Assembly: GCF_009834125.1 (NCBI RefSeq)
Contig: NZ_CP047146.1
Span: 6,813,501 to 6,877,500 of the forward strand
DNA: 64,000 nt
Source: Streptomyces sp. GS7
GTDB lineage: Bacteria > Actinomycetota > Actinomycetes > Streptomycetales > Streptomycetaceae
Direction: 5' to 3'
The notes under the pieces were generated by a model, which was not told the origin of the DNA, did no database searches, and worked only from the letters and a program-made list of their open reading frames with translations. Positions 6,690-15,727 of the stretch are shown here, in pieces (the first letter of the stretch is position 1; every line of letters starts with the position of its first letter). The translations under genes were made by a program, and so were the position numbers.

Positions 6690-8936
6690 ATGCAGGTCTG
6701 GCCGGGACAGATGTATCCGCTGGGTGCCACCTACGACGGTGCGGGCACCAACTTCGCGGTGTTCTCCGAAGCCGCGACGCGCATTGAACTGTGTCTGCTG
6801 CACGACGACGGGTCGGAGACCGCCGTCGAGCTGCGCGAGTCCGACGCCTTCGTTCGGCACGCGTATCTGCCGGGGGTGATGCCGGGGCAGCGCTACGGCT
6901 TCCGGGCGCACGGCCCCTACGAGCCCGAGCGCGGGCACCGCTGCAATTCCGCCAAGCTGCTGCTCGACCCGTACGCGCGGGCGATGAGCGGCGTGATCGA
7001 CTGGGACGAGGCGGTCTACGGCTACCACTTCGGCCGCCCCGAGGTCCGCAACGACCTCGACTCGGCGCCGCACACCATGGCGTCGGTGGTCGTCAATCCG
7101 TACTTCGACTGGGGTGACGACCGCCCGCCGCGCACCGCCTACCACGAGACGGTGCTCTACGAGGCCCATGTGAAGGGCCTGACGATGCGGCATCCGGAGC
7201 TGCCCGACGAGCTGCGCGGCACGTACGCGGCGCTGGCGCATCCGGCGATCATCGACCATCTGACGAAACTGGGGGTCACGGCCCTGGAGCTGATGCCGGT
7301 GCACCAGTTCGTCCAGGACCACCGGCTGGTGGACGCGGGGCTGACGAACTACTGGGGCTACAACACCATCGGCTTCTTCGCCCCGCACAACGCCTACGCC
7401 TCCTGGGGGGACCGCGGGCAGCAGGTGCTGGAGTTCAAGACGGCGGTACGGGCGCTGCACCAGGCCGGCATCGAGGTGATCCTCGACGTCGTCTACAACC
7501 ACACCGCCGAGGGCAGCCATCTGGGGCCGACGCTCTCGTTCCGGGGGCTGGACAACGCCTCGTACTACCGGCTGTCGGAGGACCGGCAGTACTACATGGA
7601 CACCACGGGCACCGGCAACTCCCTGCTGATGCGCAGTCCGCACGTGCTCCAGCTGGTGATGGACTCACTGCGCTACTGGGTGCAGGAGATGCGTGTCGAC
7701 GGGTTCCGGTTCGATCTGGCGGCGACGCTGGCCCGGCAGTTCCACGAGGTGGACCGGCTGTCGTCGTTCTTCGACCTGGTGCACCAGGACCCGGTCGTCA
7801 GCCAGGTGAAGCTGATCGCCGAGCCATGGGACGTCGGGGAGGGCGGCTACCAGGTGGGGAACTTCCCGCCGCTGTGGACCGAGTGGAACGGGATGTACCG
7901 GGACACCGTGCGGGACCTGTGGCGCGGCGAGCCGCGCACCCTTGCGGAGTTCGGGTCCCGGCTGGCCGGTTCCTCGGACCTCTACCAGGAGGACGGGCGG
8001 CGTCCGCTCGCCTCCGTCAACTTCGTCACCTGCCACGACGGTTTCACCCTGCGCGACCTGGTGTCGTACAACGACAAGCGCAACGAGGACAACGGCGAGG
8101 ACAACCGGGACGGCGAGCGCTTCAACCGGTCCTGGAACTGCGGGGTGGAGGGGCCGACCGACGACCCCTCGGTGCGGCGGCTGCGGGCCCGTCAGATGCG
8201 GAACCTCCTGGCCACGCTGATGCTGTCGCAGGGGGTGCCGATGCTCAGCCACGGCGACGAGTTCGGGCGCAGCCAGCGCGGCAACAACAACGCGTACTGC
8301 CAGGACAACGAGCTGTCGTGGGTGCGCTGGCCGGAGCGGGCGGCGGCCGGCGGCGAGCACGGGTCCGGCGCCGGTGACGACGCGGCCGGAACCGACGGGG
8401 CCGATGGGGCCGATGGGGCGGCAGCGGCGGACGGCGCCGGGGGCGCGGACGGGACGGAGGAGTGGGACGAGGACGAGGAGCGCGAACTGCTGGAGTTCGT
8501 CCGGCGGATGGTGTGGCTGCGGCGGGACCATCCCGTCTTCCGGCGGCGGCGCTTCTTCCAGGGGCACCCGATGGAGGGCACACACGACGAGCTGTCCGAC
8601 ATCGCCTGGTTCACCGCGGCGGGCGCGGAGATGGGGCCGCGCGACTGGCAGTCGGTGCACGCCAAGTCGCTGGCGGTCTTCCTCAACGGCAGCTCGATCT
8701 CCGAACCGGGGCCGCGCGGCGAGCCGGTCACCGACGACTCGTTCCTGCTGATGTTCAACGCCCACGACCAGGAGAAGGAGTTCACGGTGCCGGAGCATCT
8801 GGGCCGGCAGTGGCAGGTCGTGGTGGACACCGACCGGCCGCGGACGGCGGCGGACGGCGCCGGCGCCAAGGTCAAGGCGGGCGACCGGCTGACGCTCGTC
8901 GGGCGCAGCCTGCTGGTGCTGCAACGGCCCGCCTGA
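6690..8936 (+). CDS. glgX: Glycogen debranching enzyme GlgX (GH13 isoamylase type)
   Basis: A 748-residue debranching enzyme that hydrolyses alpha-1,6 branches of glycogen or limit dextrins. An N-terminal CBM48 domain (WPGQMYPLGATYDGAGTNFA) is followed by the GH13 barrel with all four signatures: DVVYNH, VDGFRFDLA (nucleophile Asp), LIAEPWD (acid Glu) and FVTCHDG. Residues about 551-593 carry a low-complexity Gly/Ala/Asp and then Glu/Asp-rich insertion (GADGADGAAAADGAGGADG) that ordinary GlgX proteins lack; it sits before the C-terminal beta domain. The ATG at 6690 begins the domain and has GGAAGAG upstream. The products feed TreY and TreZ encoded downstream. Confidence 0.93.
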   Translation: MQVWPGQMYPLGATYDGAGTNFAVFSEAATRIELCLLHDDGSETAVELRESDAFVRHAYLPGVMPGQRYGFRAHGPYEPERGHRCNSAKLLLDPYARAMSGVIDWDEAVYGYHFGRPEVRNDLDSAPHTMASVVVNPYFDWGDDRPPRTAYHETVLYEAHVKGLTMRHPELPDELRGTYAALAHPAIIDHLTKLGVTALELMPVHQFVQDHRLVDAGLTNYWGYNTIGFFAPHNAYASWGDRGQQVLEFKTAVRALHQAGIEVILDVVYNHTAEGSHLGPTLSFRGLDNASYYRLSEDRQYYMDTTGTGNSLLMRSPHVLQLVMDSLRYWVQEMRVDGFRFDLAATLARQFHEVDRLSSFFDLVHQDPVVSQVKLIAEPWDVGEGGYQVGNFPPLWTEWNGMYRDTVRDLWRGEPRTLAEFGSRLAGSSDLYQEDGRRPLASVNFVTCHDGFTLRDLVSYNDKRNEDNGEDNRDGERFNRSWNCGVEGPTDDPSVRRLRARQMRNLLATLMLSQGVPMLSHGDEFGRSQRGNNNAYCQDNELSWVRWPERAAAGGEHGSGAGDDAAGTDGADGADGAAAADGAGGADGTEEWDEDEERELLEFVRRMVWLRRDHPVFRRRRFFQGHPMEGTHDELSDIAWFTAAGAEMGPRDWQSVHAKSLAVFLNGSSISEPGPRGEPVTDDSFLLMFNAHDQEKEFTVPEHLGRQWQVVVDTDRPRTAADGAGAKVKAGDRLTLVGRSLLVLQRPA

Positions 8937-8951
8937 AGGCGGCCGGGCCGG

Positions 8952-8984
8952 GGCCTGTCCGGCGCCGGCCCGTCGGGCAGGTCC
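8952..8984. terminator. Bidirectional terminator between glgX and the MFS gene
   Basis: GGCCTGTCCG (8952-8961) pairs with CGGGCAGGTCC (8974-8984) with one bulge and one wobble. It lies between convergent genes and touches the stop codon of the MFS gene. The sequence loosely resembles the repeats at 17683 and 29933. Confidence 0.45.
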
Positions 8985-10288
8985 TAGGGTGCCGGGGCGT
9001 CCGCGGTCGGCTCCCGCGCGGGCCGGGAGCCGCGTACCGGCGGCGCGGGACGGGCGCCGGCGCGGGTGGTGAGGGCGACGACGAGGATGAGCACGGCGGC
9101 GCCGACGGCGACCGCGAAGGCGGCGGACGGCCCGTGGGCGTCGGCGAGCCGGCCGGAGACGGCCAGGGCGAGGGCCTGGCCGCCGACCACGGCGCTGGTG
9201 AGGAAGGCCATCGATTCGGCCAGCCGGGTGGCGGGCACCAGCCGTTCGGTGAGGCCGAAGAGGGTGATCAGGTGCGGGGCGAAGGCGACGCCGAGCACCA
9301 CGACGACCAGATAGAGCGCGCCCAGCGACCGTACGAACAGCAGCGGCGCGCAGAGCGCGATCAGCGCCACGGCGGCTGCCCGCCAGCGGGCCGGCAGCCC
9401 GATCCGGTCCGGCACCAGGGCCAGTGAGAGCCCGGCGACCGCGCTCATCACGCCCATCGCCGCATAGACCAGCCCCGCCTGGGCGGGCTGGTGGAGGCGC
9501 TCGGTGAGCGCGGTGATGCCGGCCTGGCAGGCGCCGAACATGGCGCCCTGGAGCGCCGTGGAGAGCCGCATGGCGTGTACGGCGCGGGGCGTTCTCGTAC
9601 GGGCCGGGCGGCTGTGCGGCGGCTCCCCGGGGCGCCCCGCGGACCGGCCGGCCCCGGGCCCCGGGCCGCCCGCCGGCCGCACCGCGAGCGCCGTCGGGTG
9701 CAGCGCGAACGCCGAGCCGCAGACCGCCAGCAGCACCGCGGCCAGCGCCAGCGCCACGGCCGGGTGGGCGACCGACGCGGCCAGCCCCACCAGCGCCGGG
9801 CCGAGCACGAAGGACGCCTCGTCCAGCGTGCCTTCCAGGGACAGCGCGGCGCCCACCACCTGGTCGCCGGCCGCCGCCCGGTGGGCGAGGGCGACGAGCC
9901 GGGTGCGGGCCAGCGGCCCGATCTGCGGCACGCTCGCCCCGGCCAGCAGGCCGATCAGGGCGAGCGGCAACGTCGCGAGACCGGCGAGGGAGGTGGCCAC
10001 CAGGGCGGCGACCGCGAGCGCGTTGACCCAGCAGGCGGCGAGCACCACCGGGCGCTGCCCGTGCCGGTCGGCGAGCCGGCCGATCAGCGGGCCGGCGACC
10101 GTCTGACCCGCCGCCAGCGCACCGCCGACCAGGCCCGCGGCGGTCAGCGAACCGCTGGTCTCGGCCACCAGCAGCAGACTGCCGAGCTGGCACATGGCGG
10201 TCGGGAGCCGCCCCAGGAAGGAGACGACGGGCAGCAGCGGCCCGCCCAGCGCGATCACCCGGCGGTAGGTGGCTGTGCCAGCGGTCAT
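8984..10288 (-). CDS. MFS transporter, 12-helix drug/metabolite type
   Basis: 434 residues with about 12 hydrophobic helices and a cytoplasmic loop near the middle rich in Arg, Pro and Gly (GPGPGAGRSAGRPGEPPH). The loop after helix 2 carries the MFS motif A variant GRLADRHGQRP, and the second half has a degenerate repeat (GRLADAHGPS). This topology belongs to proton-driven exporters. The substrate cannot be read from the sequence. It sits between glgX and treY but points the other way, so it is not part of a trehalose operon. A maltodextrin role would be speculation. Confidence 0.85.
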   Translation of the reverse strand: MTAGTATYRRVIALGGPLLPVVSFLGRLPTAMCQLGSLLLVAETSGSLTAAGLVGGALAAGQTVAGPLIGRLADRHGQRPVVLAACWVNALAVAALVATSLAGLATLPLALIGLLAGASVPQIGPLARTRLVALAHRAAAGDQVVGAALSLEGTLDEASFVLGPALVGLAASVAHPAVALALAAVLLAVCGSAFALHPTALAVRPAGGPGPGAGRSAGRPGEPPHSRPARTRTPRAVHAMRLSTALQGAMFGACQAGITALTERLHQPAQAGLVYAAMGVMSAVAGLSLALVPDRIGLPARWRAAAVALIALCAPLLFVRSLGALYLVVVVLGVAFAPHLITLFGLTERLVPATRLAESMAFLTSAVVGGQALALAVSGRLADAHGPSAAFAVAVGAAVLILVVALTTRAGARPAPPVRGSRPAREPTADAPAP

Positions 10289-10451
10289 CGCACGACGCTA
10301 TCGAGGCCCGGCGGGGAACCGTACGGGCGGGACGTACGAAGATCCACGGCGCCGCCGGCCCCTGGTGTGGACGAACACATGACATGCGGGGCGGCCCGAG
10401 ATGACGCAACACGATGACACAACGAGCCGCCAGCGGGGTACGGGTGTTCCC

Positions 10452-13013
10452 ATGACGCAGCCCACGAGTCCGTCGCCGACCGCCACCTACCGGCTGCAGC
10501 TCCAGCCGGACTTCCCGTTCGCCGCCGCCGAGCGGGCCGTCCCGTATCTCGCCGGGCTCGGGGTGTCGCATCTGCACCTGTCGCCGGTGCTGGAGGCGGT
10601 GCCGGGGTCCGCGCACGGCTACGACGTGACCGACCACACGGTGGTCCGGGCCGAACTGGGCGGTGAGGAGGGCCTGCGGGCGCTGGCGGCGACGGCCCGG
10701 GCGCACGGCCTCGGGCTGGTCGCCGACATCGTGCCGAACCACATGGCGGTGCCCGCGCCGGTGTCGCTGAACGGCCCGCTGTGGGAGGTGCTGCGCGACG
10801 GACCGGCGTCGCCGTACGCGCGCTGGTTCGACATCGACTGGGACGGCGGGCACCGGCAGCGGCTGCTGCTGCCCGTACTGGAAGGGCGGATCGGCGACGA
10901 GCTGGGGCGGTTCGCGGTCGAAGGGCGGGTGCTGCGCTACCGGGGGCACGCCTTTCCGCTGCGGCCCGGGACCGAGCGGCTGCCGATGGGGCGGCTGCTG
11001 GAGGCGCAGTGGTACCGGTTGGCGTGGTGGCGGCTGGCCCGCACCGAACTCAACTACCGCCGCTTCTTCACCATTTCGGAGCTGATCGGGGTCCGGGTCG
11101 AGGACCCCGAGGTCTTCGAGGCGACGCACGGCACGGTGCTGCGGCTGCTGCGCGAGGGCGTCATCGAGGGGCTGCGGATCGACCACCCGGACGGGCTGGC
11201 GGACCCCGCCGGCTATCTGGCGCGACTGCGGGAGCGCACCGGCGGGCGCTGGACGGTGGTGGAGAAGATCCTGACCGGTGCCGAGCGGCTGCCGGACGGC
11301 TGGGCGTGCGCGGGGACCACGGGCTATGACGCGCTGCGGCACATCGACGGGCTGTTCGTCTGCCCGCAGGGCGCCGGGCGGCTGTTCTCGCACTACCGGG
11401 ACTTCGTCACCCCGCTTGCCGACGAGGGCGGCGACTGGGAGGAGACGGTGCGCCGGGCCGCCTACGAGGTGGTGACGCACGATCTGGCCGCGGAGGTGGC
11501 GCGGCTGGTGCGCACCGCGGTCCGGATCAGCGACCGGGCACCGCGGCCGGGCGACCATGCGCCGTGGGCGCTGCGCCGGGCGATCCGCGAACTGCTGGTG
11601 CGGCTGCCGGTCTACCGGCCGTACGCGGCGCAGGGCGCGGATGCCGCGCGGGCGGCGGCGGACGCGGCGATGCTGGACGCGGCGGCCGAGCGGGCGCGGA
11701 CCGCGTTCCGGGTACCGGAGGAGGCCGCGGCGGTGGACCTGGTCCGCGATCTGGCGCTGGGGCGCTTCCGCGCCGGCGCCGGGGAGGACCCGGACACCGC
11801 GAACGCCGCGGCCGATGAAGGCATCGCGGAGACCGAAAACGCCGCGGACATCGCGGACTTCGCGGTGCGGTTCGCCCAGACCGCGTCCGCGCTGCACGCC
11901 AAGTCCGTTGAGGACACCGCCTTCTACCGCTATCCGGTGCTGCTGTCGGCCTGCGAGGTCGGCGGCGATCCGGGGGAACCCGCGCTGGGCCCCGGGACGT
12001 TCCACGAGTACTGCGCGCGGATCCAGCGGGACTGGCCGGCGAGCGGCACGGTGCTCTCCACGCACGACACCAAGCGCAGTGCCGATGTGCGGGCGCGGAT
12101 CGCGGTGCTCTCCGAGTGCCCGGACCGCTGGCGCGATGTGCTGGGCGAGGTGGGCGACGGGAGCCAGCTCGCACAGGACGCGCTTCCGGTGGATCCGATG
12201 GCGGCGTGGACGGCCTGGCAGACCGCGTTCGGGCTGGGGTCGCCGGCCGCCGGGGGCCCGGCGGCCCAGGCGCCCGGCGACGGTTGCGGCCGGGTGGCGC
12301 CCGCGGTCCTCAAGGCCGTACGGGAGGCCGGGTTGCGGACGTCCTGGACGGAGCCGGACGCGGCGTACGAGGAGGCGGTGGCGGAGTTCGTCCGCGGCGG
12401 GCCGTGCGGCCCGGCGGCCGCCGCACTGGCCGCGCTGGATGCCGAACTCGCCCCGTTCGTCCGGGCGAACGTCCTGGGGGCGACGCTGCTGCACCTGACC
12501 ATGCCCGGTGTCCCCGACCTCTATCAGGGCACCGAGCGGGAGTACGCGGCGCTGGTCGACCCGGACAACCGGCAGCCGGCGCGGTTCTGGCCCGAGCCGC
12601 CGGACGGACCGGGCGGACCGGACGGACCGGGCGGGGGTGTCGCACCGGGCGACCTGTCGGCCGAGAAGCTGCGGCTGACGACGGCCGCGCTGCGGCTGCG
12701 GCGCGACCATCCGGAGTGGTTCGGCGCCGCCGCGCCGTACGAGCCGCTGACCGCGGAGGGCCCGGCGGCGGAGCACTGCGTGGCCTTCGCGCGCGGCGGG
12801 CGTGTGGTGACGGCGGTGACCCGGCTGTCGCTGCGGATGGTGGAGACCGGCGGCTGGTGGGACACGGTGCTGCGGCTGCCGCCCGGCGGCACCTGGCGCG
12901 AGCTGCTGACCGGCCGCGCGCTGGAGGGCGGGGCCGCGGTGGCGGTGCAGGAGCTGCTGGCGGGCTGGCCGGTGGCGCTGCTCGTACGGGAGGAGCAGGG
13001 GGCGCGCGACTGA
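10452..13013 (+). CDS. treY: Malto-oligosyltrehalose synthase TreY
   Basis: An 853-residue GH13 enzyme that turns the reducing-end alpha-1,4 bond of maltodextrins into alpha,alpha-1,1, giving maltooligosyltrehalose. The conserved stretches are TATYRLQLQPDFPF at the N-terminus, DIVPNHMA (region I), EGLRIDHPDG (region II, nucleophile Asp), VVEKIL (region III, Glu) and STHDTKRS (region IV). Residues about 715-730 are a Gly-Pro-Asp repeat linker. I prefer the ATG at 10452. An in-frame ATG at 10401 adds 17 residues whose codons have much lower G/C at the third position than the rest of the gene. It works between GlgX and TreZ. Confidence 0.94.
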   Translation: MTQPTSPSPTATYRLQLQPDFPFAAAERAVPYLAGLGVSHLHLSPVLEAVPGSAHGYDVTDHTVVRAELGGEEGLRALAATARAHGLGLVADIVPNHMAVPAPVSLNGPLWEVLRDGPASPYARWFDIDWDGGHRQRLLLPVLEGRIGDELGRFAVEGRVLRYRGHAFPLRPGTERLPMGRLLEAQWYRLAWWRLARTELNYRRFFTISELIGVRVEDPEVFEATHGTVLRLLREGVIEGLRIDHPDGLADPAGYLARLRERTGGRWTVVEKILTGAERLPDGWACAGTTGYDALRHIDGLFVCPQGAGRLFSHYRDFVTPLADEGGDWEETVRRAAYEVVTHDLAAEVARLVRTAVRISDRAPRPGDHAPWALRRAIRELLVRLPVYRPYAAQGADAARAAADAAMLDAAAERARTAFRVPEEAAAVDLVRDLALGRFRAGAGEDPDTANAAADEGIAETENAADIADFAVRFAQTASALHAKSVEDTAFYRYPVLLSACEVGGDPGEPALGPGTFHEYCARIQRDWPASGTVLSTHDTKRSADVRARIAVLSECPDRWRDVLGEVGDGSQLAQDALPVDPMAAWTAWQTAFGLGSPAAGGPAAQAPGDGCGRVAPAVLKAVREAGLRTSWTEPDAAYEEAVAEFVRGGPCGPAAAALAALDAELAPFVRANVLGATLLHLTMPGVPDLYQGTEREYAALVDPDNRQPARFWPEPPDGPGGPDGPGGGVAPGDLSAEKLRLTTAALRLRRDHPEWFGAAAPYEPLTAEGPAAEHCVAFARGGRVVTAVTRLSLRMVETGGWWDTVLRLPPGGTWRELLTGRALEGGAAVAVQELLAGWPVALLVREEQGARD

Positions 13014-13020
13014 TGGTGCT

Positions 13021-13902
13021 TCAGCTGTCGTCCCGGTCGCCGCGATCCTTCAGCAGTTCGGTGAACTCCGCTGCCGCGCCGGTCAGTTCCACCCGCGAGA
13101 AGACGGTGATCTCGCGGCGCCAGGGCGGGTCCGTGGGGATCCGGACGCAGTCCAGGCCGGCGAGTTCGTGGGAGGCCGTGAGCAGCACCCCGACGCCGGC
13201 CGAGGCCATCCGGACGGCGGTCGAGGTGTGCTGGGTGCGGACCGCGGTGCGCGGGGTGAAACCGGCCCGTTCGCACTCCCGGTCCAGCCAGCGCCGCCCG
13301 TCCACCACCGGTTCCAGACCGCACCGCACCCAGGAGCGGTCCGCCAGATCGGCCAGGCGTACGGAGGCCCGGCCGGCGAGCGGATCGTCGTGCGGCACGA
13401 CCAGCACCATCCGCTCCCGGCCGACGACGGTGACCGGCCCCGGCCAGTCCACGGGCCGCGGTCCGAGCGCCATGTCGGCGACGCCGCGCGCCATCTGCTC
13501 GGACAGCTCGCCGGTGGTGGCGTATTCGTGGAGCACCAGGCGGACGCCGGGGCGCCGCCGGGCCCAGCGCGCGCAGACCTCCGGGAGCACCCCGACGGCC
13601 TGGGCGTGCACCGTCGCGATGTGGAGTTCGCCGCTCTCCGCGCCGCCCGCCGCCAGCGCGGCGCGGCGGGCCTGCCGGGCGCTGCGGACGGCGAGTTCGG
13701 CATGCGGGAAGTAGGCCCGGCCCATCGCGGTCAGCCGCACGCCGCGGGTCATCCGCTCCAGCAGCGGGCCGCCGACCTCCCGTTCCAGCGCCTTGATCTG
13801 GTGGGAGAGCGCGGACTGGGTGACGTGCAGCGCCTCGGCGGCGCGGGTGAAGGAGTCCTCCTCGACGACCGCCACCAGGTATTCCATCTGCCGCAGGCTC
13901 AC
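13021..13902 (-). CDS. LysR-family transcriptional regulator
   Basis: A 293-residue LTTR. Residues 1-60 are the winged HTH (LRQMEYLVAVVEEDSFTRAAEALHV, then TQSALSHQIKALEREVGGPL), with the typical LysR spacing. The remainder is the periplasmic-binding-like effector domain. The GTG at 13902 gives the canonical LTTR N-terminus; ATGs at 13950 and 13959 would add an atypical Arg/Gly-rich tail. It is divergent from the flavoprotein disulfide reductase gene at 14010, the usual LTTR arrangement, so that gene is the likely target. The effector is unknown. Confidence 0.88.
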   Translation of the reverse strand: MSLRQMEYLVAVVEEDSFTRAAEALHVTQSALSHQIKALEREVGGPLLERMTRGVRLTAMGRAYFPHAELAVRSARQARRAALAAGGAESGELHIATVHAQAVGVLPEVCARWARRRPGVRLVLHEYATTGELSEQMARGVADMALGPRPVDWPGPVTVVGRERMVLVVPHDDPLAGRASVRLADLADRSWVRCGLEPVVDGRRWLDRECERAGFTPRTAVRTQHTSTAVRMASAGVGVLLTASHELAGLDCVRIPTDPPWRREITVFSRVELTGAAAEFTELLKDRGDRDDS

Positions 13903-14009
13903 CGGCCCTCCCCCTGAACTCCCCCGACGGCGCCCATGCACACCGCTCATCGCCCCCATACAAACATTGCCTTGGACTCATCCGCCCAGGCGGGCGGAGG
14001 CTGAGGGAC

Positions 14010-15485
14010 ATGAACACGGACTTGGGCACGTACCGGGAGTCGGCCGCGCGGGGTGCGGCGGAGGTCACGGATGTCGTCGTCATCGGCGGCGGGACCGGCG
14101 GCTACAGCACCGCGCTGCGGGCCGCCGCGCTCGGCCTGCGGGTGGTGCTCGCCGAACGCGACCTGGTCGGCGGCACCTGCCTGCACCGCGGCTGCATCCC
14201 CAGCAAGGCGATGCTGCACGCCGCGGAGCTGGTGGACGGTATCGCGGAGGCGGGTGCGCGGTGGGGGGTGAAGGCCACCCTGGACGCGGTGGACTGGGAC
14301 GCGCTGACCGCCACCCGGGACGACATCGTGGCCCGCAACCACCGAGGCGTGGCAGGGCACTTGGCGCAGGCCGGGGTGCGGGTGGTGCGCGGTACGGCGC
14401 GGCTGACCGGGCCGCGTTCGGTGGCCGTCGACGGGACCGAAGGCGGCTCGTTCACCGCCCGGCGCGGGACCGTCCTGGCGACCGGCTCCCGGCCCCGGAT
14501 GCTGCCGGGCCTGGCGGCCGACGGGCGGAGGGTGGTGACCAGCGACGACGCGCTGTTCGCCCCGGGGCTGCCGGGGTCGGTGCTGGTCCTGGGCGGTGGC
14601 GCGATCGGCGTCGAGTACGCGTCCTTCCACCGCTCGATGGGCGCCGAGGTCACCCTCGTCGAGGCGGCTGGCCGGCTGCTGCCGCTGGAGGACGCGGACG
14701 TCGGCCGGCATCTCGCCCGCGGGCTGAAGAAGCGCGGCATCGCGGTCCGTACGGGGTCGACGCTGACCCGTACGGAGCTGCTGCCGGACGGGATACGGGC
14801 CACCGTCCGCACACCCGAGGGGACGGAACTGGTCCTGGAGGCCGAGCGGTTGCTGGTCGCGGTCGGCCGGGTCCCGGTGACCGACGGGCTCGATCTGGCG
14901 GCGGCCGGACTGACGGCGGACGAGCGGGGCTTCGTTCCGCCGGCGGACTGGTCGCGGCTGGAGACCGCCGTGCCGGGCATCCACGTGGTGGGCGATCTGC
15001 TGCCGCCGCCGTCGCCCGGCCTGGCGCACGCCTCGTTCGCCGAGGGGCTGCTGGTCGCCGAGACGCTGGCGGGCATCCCGTCGCGGCCGGTGGACTACGC
15101 GGCGGTGCCCCGGGTGACGTACTCCAGCCCGCAGACCGCGTCGGTGGGGCTGACCGAGGCCGACGCGCGCGCCAGAGGGCTGGAGATCAAGGTCAACACG
15201 TTGCCGCTGACCGCCACCGCGAAGGGCATGGTGCACGGTCAGGGCGGCATGGTGAAGGTGATCGCGGCGGCGGACGGGGCGGGCGGCGAGGCCACCGGTG
15301 CGGTGCTGGGCGTCCATCTGGTGGGGCCGCAGGTCTCGGAGATGATCGCGCAGAGCCAGCTGATCGTGGCCTGGGACGCCGAGCCGGCGGACGTCGCCCA
15401 GCACATCCACGCCCATCCGACGCTGTCGGAGGCGGTCGGCGAGGCGTTTCTGACGCTGGCGGGGCGGGGGCTGCACCAGCACTGA
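14010..15485 (+). CDS. Dihydrolipoyl dehydrogenase-like flavoprotein disulfide reductase
   Basis: 491 residues, class I pyridine nucleotide-disulfide oxidoreductase. The N-terminal FAD-binding motif is GGGTGGYSTALRAA, the redox-active pair is GGTCLHRGCIPSKAM (CxxxxC), the NAD-binding motif is GGGAIGVEYASFH, and the C-terminal catalytic dyad is HIHAHPTLSEAVGEAF (His and Glu). All features of a working dihydrolipoamide dehydrogenase are present. No 2-oxoacid dehydrogenase E1/E2 genes lie nearby, so the partner complex is elsewhere, or it serves as a stand-alone lipoamide or quinone reductase. Probably controlled by the divergent LysR regulator. Confidence 0.88.
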   Translation: MNTDLGTYRESAARGAAEVTDVVVIGGGTGGYSTALRAAALGLRVVLAERDLVGGTCLHRGCIPSKAMLHAAELVDGIAEAGARWGVKATLDAVDWDALTATRDDIVARNHRGVAGHLAQAGVRVVRGTARLTGPRSVAVDGTEGGSFTARRGTVLATGSRPRMLPGLAADGRRVVTSDDALFAPGLPGSVLVLGGGAIGVEYASFHRSMGAEVTLVEAAGRLLPLEDADVGRHLARGLKKRGIAVRTGSTLTRTELLPDGIRATVRTPEGTELVLEAERLLVAVGRVPVTDGLDLAAAGLTADERGFVPPADWSRLETAVPGIHVVGDLLPPPSPGLAHASFAEGLLVAETLAGIPSRPVDYAAVPRVTYSSPQTASVGLTEADARARGLEIKVNTLPLTATAKGMVHGQGGMVKVIAAADGAGGEATGAVLGVHLVGPQVSEMIAQSQLIVAWDAEPADVAQHIHAHPTLSEAVGEAFLTLAGRGLHQH

Positions 15486-15531
15486 GGCCACGGGCGGGCG
15501 CGGGCCGCGGGCCCGTCACGGACTAATTCGG

Positions 15532-15559
15532 TTGCGTCCGGGCGTACGGCTGGCACCAT
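15532..15559 (+). promoter_or_regulatory. Weak candidate promoter for the attenuated Otr(A)-like gene
   Basis: TTGCGT (15532-15537), a 16-base spacer and CACCAT (15554-15559), which matches TAnnnT at two of three key positions. Transcription would start near 15566, placing the leader start codon about 33 bases into the mRNA. Match quality is modest. Confidence 0.3.
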
Positions 15560-15598
15560 CGGCCCGTACGCCCGTATCCCCTGACCAAGGAGCCCGGA

Positions 15599-15727
15599 AT
15601 GCGCCGATTCCTCGGAACTACTCATCGCCCCAGCCGGACGACAGTTCTCGAGGAATCCACCTTCCATGGCCCTTTCGCCTTCGCACACCCTGAACATCGG
15701 GATCCTGGCCCACGTCGACGCGGGTAA
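15599..15727 (+). CDS. Leader peptide (42 residues) of the Otr(A)-like gene
   Basis: ATG at 15599 follows AAGGAG with an ideal 6-base spacer. The frame (MRRFLGTTHRPSRTTVLEES...) runs 42 codons and ends at TAA 15725-15727, overlapping the first 62 bases of the downstream gene in another frame. Codons 3-7 encode the 5' arm, and codons 15-20 the 3' arm, of a stem that hides the RBS of the main gene. This is the layout of translational attenuators in erm and cat genes: a ribosome slowed in the leader would keep the stem open. The peptide shows no other recognisable function. Confidence 0.6.
   Translation: MRRFLGTTHRPSRTTVLEESTFHGPFAFAHPEHRDPGPRRRG
15606..15657 (+). promoter_or_regulatory. RBS-sequestering attenuator stem-loop
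   Basis: GATTCCTCG (15606-15614) plus GAACT (15615-15619) pair with AGTTC (15643-15647) plus CGAGGAATC (15649-15657). This gives 14 pairs with a single bulged T at 15648 and a 23-base loop. The 3' arm contains GAGGAA (15650-15655), the RBS of the GTPase gene at 15666. The stem lies wholly inside the leader ORF, so leader translation and RBS exposure are physically linked. Confidence 0.7.

Noticed and set aside
10298..10486. 62-codon minus-strand frame between the MFS and treY genes
   Set aside because: No RBS, poor third-position bias, and it overlaps the treY start region.
7665..12776. Open frame of about 1700 codons on the minus strand across glgX, the MFS gene and treY
   Set aside because: It is a high-GC shadow: it runs antisense to genes with full GH13 and MFS motifs, and its translation is Arg/Gly/Pro/His-rich with no domain.
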